Part shown: positions 25,591 through 35,459 of the stretch, one piece after another | How positions within the stretch are numbered: the first letter of the stretch is position 1 | Layout: every line of letters starts with the position of its first letter | Assembly (NCBI GenBank): GCA_947623455.1 | Contig: OX392527.1 | Location: 29,132,201 to 29,196,200, forward strand | Source: Mimachlamys varia | Taxonomy: Eukaryota; Mollusca; Bivalvia; Pectinida; Pectinidae | Direction: 5' to 3' | DNA: 64,000 nucleotides | Notes under the pieces: model-generated | Databases searched by the model: none | Told to the model about the DNA's origin: nothing | The model's input: the letters and a program-made list of their open reading frames with translations, nothing else | Program-made: the position numbers and the translations under genes

Positions 25591-25719
25591 TTGTTTTTCT
25601 TTTGTTTTGAAATGTGCATTAAAACACATCAGTCTTCATTTCCAACCGATCAGTATAGAACTGTGTTACCCAACGGTATGTTCGTAATGCGGATTTGAAT
25701 CTCACATATGGTTTTTAAC

Positions 25720-27010
25720 ATCTTACATCTTTGTTTACCATGGTGCACTTTTACATGGTACACAAAAGATATGATAAATCCAATATTTGTGTACCGTGTT
25801 TAGTACATGATATGAAAGAAAATATATTCTGTACCAGCACAGCGGCCGAAAAGGGCCATGTTACAGAGACATGTAAACCTCCAGTGATATTTAACCTCTA
25901 AAGTTTAATGAAGACTGACACATTATCTCTCGACCTTTTTTTATAGTACTAGATACAATTTAAATTATGTCAATTGGTCGATCGATTTCTTAAAAACAAA
26001 TTAAAATGACAAGTCCATGTAGCCGTTGTCGGAATCCGCTAATTGAATTCACCGTGGAAGTGGGTGGTGGTGGTGGTGGTGGGGGGGGGGGGGGGATTAA
26101 ACCGCAGCTAGCTATCAAGACAGAGTGATACAAACTGCTGCGACACTTTCACGTTTTACTGTACACAGTAAAACAACGACTTGTTCGGTAAATATACACA
26201 AACGGCAATTGCAATATCTACATGTAAACTAAACAATATAGGATATTTTAATTTAATCTATATTGGTTCATGCATCTCAGTAATTGATTAATTTAGCAAG
26301 ATATTGACATTTTACTAGTTTATATTGTATCTAAGCTATACACTGACCAGACCAAAGCAGACTGGACCATGCTTTATAGTATGACTGTAAATTGCGTATT
26401 TTCATAATGCCAAAGGAAAACTCGTACTCAAGTATGCATGTGCGATATATTATTATTATAAAATTTTAGGCCGTACCCCAACGTGGTGCTGCAGTTGATA
26501 TTATTGAAACATTAACTTTATAATACCAAACAAAATAGTTATTGCATCGGCGATTTGCATTGTGTGAAGCCTTACCTATCATCATCTGTCAAACCGAGCG
26601 AAACTGTTTGTACAACGCACTATCTGTAGACTCGTGACCGACAAGGGTGAACCCGACAAGGGATGGGACGGATATTTTATGGTTGGGGGAGAACAGTTTG
26701 TGACCTTATACACAATACCCTACTGTTGTGTGTCATTCAACCGATACCATTAGATACATTTAAGAACCATTATGAAGAAGCCGATGATTATCATAACATG
26801 TCATTCAGTAGTTAATGTATTCATGGATTTTTTTTTTAAAGAATCAGTCCACATATCATAAACTAAAACAGATAATTTCAAGGCGTCAATAACATCAAAA
26901 TCCGTACTTAAATTCGATTAAACAATTAAACAAGAGGCAAACTATGGAGAAAAAAAGAATAGATGTATGATGTTCTATATGATGAAACATTCAACAAGAA
27001 ATCTAGACTG
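25720..27010 (-). pseudogene. Inverted duplicate of a B-type 5' end (promoter, exon 1, intron 1)
   Basis: On the minus strand, from high to low coordinate: an R1 relic (about 27000-26880); promoter blocks GGACTGATTCTTTAAAA, GTATCGGTTGAATGA and GGTCACGAGTCTACAGATAG; exon 1 as ATGATGATAG at 26585-26576 followed by a GTAAGG donor; then AATCGCCGATGCAAT as in copy B intron 1. Lower still, about 26000-25800 matches 11085-11360 (ATTGTATCTAGTAC; ATGGCCC..TTCGGC near TGGTACAGA), and about 25735-25810 holds relics of the 42-bp satellite. No exon 2 or later exon follows on this strand. It is an orphan 5' end aimed at the 3' end of copy B. If active it would give antisense RNA (inference). Confidence 0.7.
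26060..26096 (+). repeat. TGG microsatellite running into a poly-G tract
   Basis: (GGT)n followed by an unbroken G run of about 17. G-quadruplex formation is likely on the + strand. It lies inside the inverted 5' block and is absent from the corresponding copy B intron. Confidence 0.8.
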
Positions 27011-28565
27011 ATTGGTAAAACAACTTAACATATTAATATAAAATATGAAACAATAATTATATATTCATAAAACAAATGCCCACATCTATTATGTTTCAGT
27101 ATCTTCAGAGCTAATCCGGAATTGAAAACATAAAGACCAATCAATTACTGAACGAAAGGTCCTCATCGAACATGACAGCAGTTGAGATATTACATAGAGT
27201 AATACAGCAGACAATATAAGCTATTCTACACGTACCATTCACTCGGTTAGCATTGTCAACTGGCATGATTCCACAGGAGTTTATCAGATGGTATACCTCA
27301 ATATTAAGGTGGTATTCGACTCTCATGGCATCCATACCACATTACAACTCTTTATAAACAAAACCAGTTAAAAATACTTGGATTAAACTAGGCGCGCTGT
27401 GACTGGCTGACACGGAAATACGTGTTATCACTTGGGTAATGATGTCGCCGACGCCCTCACTAATAGAATAATGACACACAATCAAATGCAATATTTTACG
27501 TTTACAAATGACTTAAGTCTTATATTTCAGCAGCCACCATGTCTACTTATATTGAATATTGTAGTTTCGATCTGTGTTGTATTTATACTCCTGGAATTGG
27601 CAATGTGTCGAGTGATGCATGGTATTAAATGTCCAATCAATAAAACATCTCTCAAAGAGCCTAATTAGTGACAATGCCTTGTAAATATAAATATCTTTAT
27701 TAAAGATATATCACTTGATAAGGACTTTTTATAATTTAATAGCATCATGCTCACTTCTGGAATTGTCTGTTTTGCATATTAGCGGCGTTCATACCATTAC
27801 GCTACACCTGATATCGTAAACAAAACACATGTGAGTAAGGATTTGTTGTAATAGAAAACAGTTATGCATTCTCGTGATTGTTGTTTATGATATCTCTGTC
27901 CCTCTCAATATTTTTTTGCAAGGAAAATATGACCAGGTTTTCAGGAAGAAAAAGCGTGTTCTGCTTCTGCGACACCCGCCGTGTAAACCTATTGTCACGT
28001 CAAAGTAAATACCACTTCCTCAAAATCAGAACTGAGACATCGTCCTCAAAAATGTGATACATGTAATAAATGTTTTCTTCAGAAACCTTGGAGACCAATA
28101 CGTAGAAGACAATTATAGAAACTTTCACCCATGCTTTGAGACACTGCGTTATAAATCGAGGATGAATATGTTGGAGAGCATTATACCATACAACAAATAT
28201 ACAAACGGCCTGTATACACTTTTGTATATGCCTCGGTAGAAATATGAAGTGTATACGGTCCAGTAAGAGCACTGACCTATATTTCTTTCAACATCGTCGA
28301 TGCGAGAGTTAGCATTAAATTGATAGTTGGGATACAGCCATATAGTGTGTAATGTACTAATGTTAATCACGAAATAATAATGAATATAAAATATAAAAAG
28401 CCATATGGGATATACAATTTAGAAATAACTATAATGAACATATTTATAGCACGGAACTGAATAAGATACATCCTACCAGAAAGTCTCCTTCCTTTGTTCA
28501 CATCATAAAAAATGTAGGAGTTATTCCAGTTTGGTAGGTCCATCATACAAACAATGAAGATACAT
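27010..28565. other. Intergenic stretch with a worn R1 piece
   Basis: A minus-strand R1 relic is visible at about 27945-28035 (GTTCTGCTTCTGCGAC, CCGTGTAAACC, CCTCAAAATCAGAACTGAGA). A 78-codon + frame at 27432-27668 has a hydrophobic middle (LLILNIVVSICVVFILLELA) but no match to any family exon. Nothing else is recognisable. Confidence 0.45.
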
Positions 28566-28567
28566 GT

Positions 28568-28830
28568 ATGTGGAGGCACGGTGGTCTAGTGGTAGGACGC
28601 TGGGCTTGTGATCGAGCAAGATACTTTATTCTGTCTGTTCCAGTCTACTCAGTTATAAATAAGTACTTGGTTGAGTAGTGCTATAAATGGTAGAATGCTA
28701 TCTATGAGCGCCGAAATGGCAGTATCGGTTGAATGGTCCCCGGGAGTTGAGAACGATATTGACTGGTTTCTAAGGCCAAATGCCACGGATGATAATTAAA
28801 GTTCGTGAACCGCTTTCAGACGTCATTTAC
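28568..28830 (+). mobile_element. tRNA-derived SINE, internally deleted
   Basis: The head GGTGGTCTAGTGGTAGGACG is an A-box-like tRNA sequence. The B box (GGTTCGA) is missing where GATCGAGCAAG joins the body directly, so the element could not be transcribed by Pol III as it stands. The body (AAGTACTTGGTTGAGTAGTG ... GGCCAAATGCCACGGATGAT) resembles bivalve SINE bodies. Class from the A-box; exact family not determined. Confidence 0.6.
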
Positions 28831-28929
28831 GGTATAAAAGGATTGTTAAATATTACGATATCATACAAGTGTACAATTAAACAATAATCGTGGATGTCTA
28901 TAAAAACAAGATTGCTAAACATATGCACA

Positions 28930-29180
28930 TGATCTTCATGCAATTTGTACGGAAGTCAACGATATCGGCATGTCTTTAGCAGACGGGATGGGCAGAATTT
29001 CTGTATGGCTATAGTAAGTTTTCGTAGGTTAGTATGTAGTATCTAGTTGTAATGACAATACTTGTCCAGCACGCGACACGCCGTCTTTATGTTACAGATA
29101 ATGTTGTTATTGTGTTGCCTGACATCCAGTTCGTCCCTGTTGGCATTGAGCTGACCTTTTTTTCAAAACTTAAATCCTCC
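28930..29180 (+). pseudogene. Relic exon 10 of a further MFSD1-like copy
   Basis: TTAGCAGACGGGATGGGCA at about 28976-28994 matches the LADGIGI codons of exon 10 (copy B TTAGCAGACGGGATAGGCAT), and GTACGGAAGTCAACGATATC precedes it as CCGGATGCCAACGTTATC does in B. A GTAAGT-like site follows (TAGTAAGTTTTCG). The next 150 bp continue to match copy B intron 10 (GCCTGACATCCAG ... GCATTGAGCTGACC against GCCTGGCATCCAACG ... ATATTGAGCTGAC). The frame is broken. No other exon of this copy was found nearby. Confidence 0.6.
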
Positions 29181-30186
29181 TTATTTCGTGTCCTTTATAT
29201 ATAATGTCACATTAAGACTGATTAATAGTTCTAAGTATTAGTGTGATAGTACGAAGTTTTGAGAAAGGCTTTCTTGGGCAATTAGCACATCCAAAAAATG
29301 AAAGACTAGCAATCGTTGAGGGTGTATTTGGTCAATAATACAACTGGAACTACCTCAAACAGTTCTGACGCTTTCTTAAAGGTAGTTTCTGTAAAAATAT
29401 AAAATAAGTTCCTTTGAATTTCTTTACAGCAGAATGTAGAAAAACTCAAATGTAGACTTATGTGCTAAAAGAGAATGAGTTGAGTTAATGTGACGTTAGC
29501 GCCGGACAAAGCAGTTCCTGCGATCCCTCAGAACTATATTGGTTAATTTATATGTTTAGATTGTATGAACTGAATTTCTTGCGTGAAAATACAGCTTCTG
29601 CGAATTGATCAAAATTATGTCGATTAATATAGATATGTTAATTTATTGATTGTATAAACTGTATAGCTATGCCCTATGCAGCACAGTGGAGTGAATTGTA
29701 TTAGCTACATGTAGATATGGCGCTAAATCAAATGTTGAATTCATTATAGATTTTGTTGTAGCTGTTAAACGTTCATTTTGATTCAATCAGAAGAAATGTT
29801 TAATAGATGAGATATATATCGATAATTGCTGTTACAACACCTAAAGCAACATGTAGCTTATCAACACCTATAAAACGCCGATTACACTCAGTAGTAGTTG
29901 GTAAAACAAAGGATTACACATAGCTTATAAATATATTAAATTATTTTATATTTTATAACTGCTCTCTTTTACATATTGAATACTTGTTTTAGCTGAATAA
30001 CACACCACCAGCTAGTGTTCGCAAGGCCTAAAATGTGTATCATTCATCTCTGAAATAGCCTGCTTAAAAAGAGTTTAAGGTACGCATCGACCCACAAAAG
30101 CGACGTGCTCCATTTACGGGTGTTAAAAGATGCGATATGAAACTGCTAATTCATTACCGATGCAGAGTAGCGTGCAGGACGGAAAT
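29181..30186 (+). promoter_or_regulatory. Upstream region of copy C
   Basis: AT-rich sequence before copy C exon 1. A TATAAAA at 29869-29875 could serve as a TATA box about 310 bp before the ATG pair. There is no similarity to the copy B promoter. Nothing else is recognisable. Confidence 0.25.
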
Positions 30187-30969
30187 ATGATGACAGGTTA
30201 GTATTTAGATTCTCATGTTGATATCTAAATTATTTATATGTTCAATTATCATGTCGGATACATATTCTGATGTTTAATTAGTATTATTATACCTCTGTTA
30301 TATAACACAGTCATGGATTGGTCGAGAGCCGTCACGTGTCAGGGAAACTACACTTCATGTCTCTCTCGCGTGAATCATGTCCAATTTCTCATGTGTCCCC
30401 CATGTGGAGCCCCTCTCAGGATTCTCTAGAGAGTTGTCGTTCGTGGTACCAAACTCTCCGAGGTATTCCGATGAATAACATGGCAGACGACAGACGTTTT
30501 CGTTAAGCAGACGCCGATGAAATCAACAATATGTTGCATCCGCTGTACCGACAAGTTACTTTTATTTTTCCTCCTTAGGATGTTGGCGGTATGGCGTCAT
30601 ATTTTGCAATAGTTTCATGCTGTTTGGAGTTTACTTCGCTTACGAAATCCCGATCGCCTTACAAAATGAGATTTTAAACAGTGATGTAAGTATCACCCCA
30701 TCGTAGTGAATGAAAACCATACATTTAATAAACAATAACAAAAACACACCGTAAAACTTGTAAATAATAACAAACACAATATATTAGGAGCATACACCAC
30801 GGAGAATAACTCTTGGTATCTTAAACACAATGCCCAGTGTACACGAATGACATCTAAATGCTTCATTTATCACCTGTATTCCAGGTACAATGGATAACGT
30901 GTTTGTGTAACTATAATTTATACTGGTTGCTATCTTAGTATGTCACTGTAATTAAGTTACCTTTTGATG

Positions 30970-31665
30970 GCCCTGTGTCTAGTGCAAAATACACAAGTTA
31001 ACATGAGACGGTCTCACGTATAACATGATACAACAATTAGTAAGTGATTAATTTTGGTCTGGTATACAACATAACTGTTAGTATGTCAGATATTTTGTCT
31101 AGTACACAACACAATTGTAAATATGAGATAGCTTTATGTCTATTAAAAAGACAAATGTTAGTAGGTGATAACGCTTTGTCTAGTACACAACACAACTGTT
31201 AGTATGTGACGACTTATTCCTAGTACACAACATAACTGTTAGTATGTGATAACGCTTTGTCTAGTCACAACACAACTGTTAGTATGTGACGACTTTTACT
31301 AGTACACAATACAACTGTTAGTATGTGACGACTTTTTTCTTGTACACAACACAACTGTTAGTATGTGACGACTTTTGTCTAGTACAAACACAACTGTTAG
31401 TATGTGACGACTTTTTTCTAGTACACAACACAATTGTTAGTATGTGACGATTTTTTTCTAGTACACCACACAACTGTTAGTATGTGACCACTTATTTCTA
31501 GTACACAACATAAGTGTTAGCATGTGAAGACTTTTTTCTAGTACACAACACAACTGTTAGTATGTGACGACTTTTTCTAGTACACTACAAAACTTTTAGT
31601 ATGTGACGAGTTTTTTCTAGTACACAACACAACGTTTAGTATGTGACGACTTTTTGTCTGATTCA
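30970..31665 (+). repeat. 39-bp minisatellite in copy C intron 2 (about 17 units)
   Basis: Units with CTAGTACACAACACAACTGT and TAGTATGTGACGACTTTTTT; the first ones are diverged. The homologous intron 2 of copy D holds a related array with the CTAGTACACAAAACATCTGT core, so the repeat predates the C/D split and diverged within each copy. Confidence 0.85.
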
Positions 31666-32379
31666 ATCAAAAACTAATTCATATCTTTTTCTGTAGTATT
31701 TGACGTTTAAGTGTTACAAACGTGTCTCTATATAACGTTATGTCAAAAATCGACAGTCAAGATATATCTGTTTACAGCTTTCTTACTCCGGCCCAAACAA
31801 CATCAGTAACCTGAGCGACTGTAAAGTGTGTCTTGGTCTCGGGGAGGTCCGATACAATATGATGTTCTCCGTTACTAGATGGGCGTAAGTGTGACGATCT
31901 GTCTACTTGGTCACAACAAATTACTCGATCCAAATGAAATCGTACATTTATGTCAGCTTGTATAGTTTTGTTCAGAGACTGAAGCTTGTTTTGTTGCTAA
32001 ATTAGAGTTCCAAAAAGACAACTTCAAGATAAGATAGTTGTGAAAAGGTCATTTATTAATGACAAAGAAAAAATTGTGACAATTTTGGTTCACAATTTTT
32101 TAAGATGATATGAATAAGAAATACAATGACTTCTATAAGTAATGTATCAACAAAGATGGGATACACAAAATGGCATACACATAATTAACAAACAAATTGT
32201 AGGACAAAATTAAAAAATGCCATTATGGCAAATATCTGTAAAGGCTCAAAACTAGCAATGATACATAAATTAGGAAGCTCGAAGGGAGGGATGGTGGGTT
32301 TTCAGTTGAGATGTGGTGTCCGGAAATAAAGTGTTTTTACATAAGATATCCCGATGAAACTGCTACAGAGAAAATATAA

Positions 32380-32600
32380 TAGTGATGAAGGGCCCTCGGA
32401 CAGTGTCGCGTCCCAAGCAGTGCGCGATGCACTGATTGGTTAAAAAAGGGCAGTGACGCACAACGCTGATTGGTCCAGTGTATAGCTGACCGCGTCACAT
32501 GCGGATCACGCATAGGTAGGCCCTAAAGGTCCCGAGAGAGTGTGAAAATCACCCTTAGTTCACGTGATCGTTTACAAATAGCGATCACGTGATAGTCAAT
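32380..32600. promoter_or_regulatory. GC-rich island with CCAAT and E-box motifs in copy C intron 3
   Basis: A CpG-richer stretch unlike its surroundings. It contains two inverted CCAAT boxes (ATTGGTTAAA, ATTGGTCC) and two TCACGTGA palindromes at about 32560-32592. This could be a small promoter or an old inserted element. TCACGTGA is close to the CLEAR element bound by TFEB-type factors at lysosomal genes, but two short palindromes are weak evidence. Confidence 0.3.
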
Positions 32601-33004
32601 ACAGAAACCTACTGAAACCGTAAGGATAAACTTATGGATCATTTAGAAAGTTGAGAGCCTGTATAACCTACAAAGTGTACAAACATCGCCTAATACATAC
32701 TATAATTTAAAATACACTTAATCAATAACCAACTTACATAAATATAATTATTGTGCCAATAAATTAAAGTTATCTTAAAAAGAGGGAAATTTTGCGAACA
32801 TAACTTTCTAACATGCTCTTGTATAACAGACATTTCCAAACAGTGAAGTATTTTATCTTAAAGATAGGCCTACAGGAATTTTTTTGTCTCAAGTGAATGA
32901 CAACTGTGAAAATATTTCGAAGTGTTAGCCGTGTAATTATCTGTCCATGAGCAAATTGAATCAGTAGTGTAATCAATATGTTAACAAATAATAGAGAATA
33001 CCGA

Positions 33005-33090
33005 ATCCTCAACGAAACCATAGTCCGCACTCAAAATCGATTAAACGAGGGGCAAAATATAAAAAATATACATGGAGACCCTTGTACAAC
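33005..33090 (-). repeat. R1 fragment
   Basis: Partial minus copy: CGCACTCAAAATCGATTAAA and CATGGAGACCCTTGTAC phrases of R1. Confidence 0.55.
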
Positions 33091-33554
33091 CGGTTTTATA
33101 TCTTTAAAACATTAAAACATACTTTTCAAAACTAGATAAATATCTGTTAAAACGCCATTAATCTATCGTAGTGGCACTAAAAATCATTTATGTTTAAATG
33201 ATAATTTGATAGTTGTAGAGTTTATTGGTTACAGGTTAGTTATCCTATATCTGCCATCAGGGCTCCTCATCGACAGACTTGGGAACGGGCGTAAGTATGA
33301 TAAACTTAAACAAATGCTTGTTGTATTTGATGTGTTCACTTTCAGCTGAATATCCTGAGTGGATATGATTACAGAATGCACCTTCTTTTTGACATTGTGT
33401 AAGGTATATTGTAATAAGCGCGCACAATGCAACGCATATATCAATACATAATGAATTAAAAAGAGGTCGAGATTGGTAAGTCACCGTTCACAACAGTTGA
33501 ATTAATGAAATAAGAGTTTGTCAACATCCATTAGCTGTTTAATTACACATCAAA

Positions 33555-33935
33555 CAAATAAGAGAATACTGAAGCGTCAACAAAACCATAAACCGTACGC
33601 TAAATCTATTAAACAAGAAGCAAAAAATGAAAGAAGGAAAGACTTAAATGGAGACCCTTGAATAAATGTACATGTAAGACCAGATGTTCCGGAAGGAAGG
33701 TGTCTTCTGCTTCATCTACGTCATCCGCCATGTAAGTATGGGTCAAATCCAAGTAAACGTCATTGCATCAAAGTGAAAATTAAGGCATAATTCTCAATCA
33801 CAACAAGCAGGCATATCGATGGGCATATTCCAAAACGCCCATCTTTATATCAAGAAAAAAAATATATATATAATTTTTAACCAGACCAATATGGCGATCA
33901 CCTACGGAAGCTGGTTAATGCCACATGAAGTAAAC
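33555..33935 (-). repeat. R1 copy in copy C intron 4
   Basis: A long minus copy including the AACAAGCAGG, CGCCCATCTTTATATCAAG and AATATGGCGATCACC parts that also follow R1 at 57975-58290. It sits where exons 5-7 should begin and may have been involved in their loss. Confidence 0.6.
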
Positions 33936-33949
33936 CTTTTTTGTGGTAA

Positions 33950-34165
33950 TTACGACTTAGCTAACACGTAATTACGACTTAGTATGTATTAATTACGACT
34001 TAGTAATCTCGTAATTACGACTTAGTTATCTCGTTATTACGACTTAGTTATCTCGTAATTACGACTTAGTTATCTCGTTATTACGACTTAGTTTCCTCGT
34101 TATTACGACTTAGTTATCTCGTAATTACGACTTAGCTATCTCGTAATTACGACTTGGTTATCTCG
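33950..34165 (+). repeat. 22-bp tandem repeat (about 10 units)
   Basis: Units of ACGACTTAGTTATCTCGTAA plus TT, with minor variants, within the deleted interval of copy C. Confidence 0.85.
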
Positions 34166-35459
34166 TAATCATGCTTTTTGCCGCTTCGGTATACTTATCA
34201 CAAAATCATCAGCATGGGTTCTAATGTGAAGATTAACCTAATGTATTTATGTTTTGTCAATTTCAATAAAGATATTTACAATAAATACTTGAATACACGG
34301 TAATACAAATAACAAAAATAACATGTTTCGTAATTGAAAAAAAAAACTCGATTATAAAAAGTAGATCCAGGTTCTATTGTTTGAATATTAAGAGTAGGCA
34401 GCAATGCGTATCATTTGCCACTAACGGAATTCAAATTAAACGAAATTGTCAACATGTTTATGTTAAAAAGTACTATTTTAATCAAACGTTTATTTTGATC
34501 GAGGTCGTTTTTTCTTGTAGACATTTGGAGAATTACGAGCGTTACCGGGAACTTACTGGCTGTTTATCATATCTGTGGCATTTTCGTCTCTGAGTTGGCT
34601 TGTTCCACAGGCCAATTTACCGTTAGTAAACTAGAAACAAGCCTTTACCCTAAACGTAATATTACGATCAACTACTTATTTATTTCGTTTTAGAGATTTA
34701 TGAGACACTAGATTAACTGTTGACTTCATTTTGAAATGTGTAGACAAGTTCCTCCCATTATCTTATCAACTAAAACATACTGATATACGAATGCAATCTT
34801 AAATAAAAAGTTGAAAAAAACATGAAGTGAAAATAGAAAATACAATAGTCAACAAGCAACAAAAACTACAAATAAACGATGATATTTAAATGGATATTCT
34901 TGTAATACAAAAACGATGTATTTACAGAGACTATTTAAGGCTACGACATGGTTATACGATGATAGAGGTCAGTCACCTGATCGGTGTGTCTTATCTCATG
35001 TTCTTGCTGACTCCTCCCTTATGTTTTATACTGGTAGGTATTACAATTTCAATCAATATATTAATACTTTATATTCTCTGACTCTTTGCAAATACTCTCG
35101 TTTACGAGTTTCTGTGTCCCATTTCCCTGAGAATTTGGAATGGACCGATACATGATTGTTTGATATCTGCTTCAAAAACCGACTGAGGCTTGGATCATTG
35201 GCTTGCTGTGTTGAATGATAACGCAGAAAACGTTAACATGTCGGAGTGTTCTGTAAGGTGATAGTTTCTGTGCAGTTTATTTAGTCTACATTTTGATCCG
35301 ATTTCACCTCTTTCTCTTCAGCTGCCGTGTTGTCATTCTTGTTGAAGTTTGTTGTAGCCATAGTGCACTGTATTGTATGTTATATCCAGTATCATACTTC
35401 TAAAACGCCTTTGTATAGTATAGTTTTCCAATGTAGACGTACAGATCTACTTTTATCAC

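Noticed and set aside
27432..27668. 78-codon ORF starting after TGGGTAATGATGTC, similar to the exon 11 start, with a hydrophobic stretch
   Set aside because: Similarity to exon 11 stops after about 20 bases and the rest does not align with exons 11-13. Kept only as a remark.
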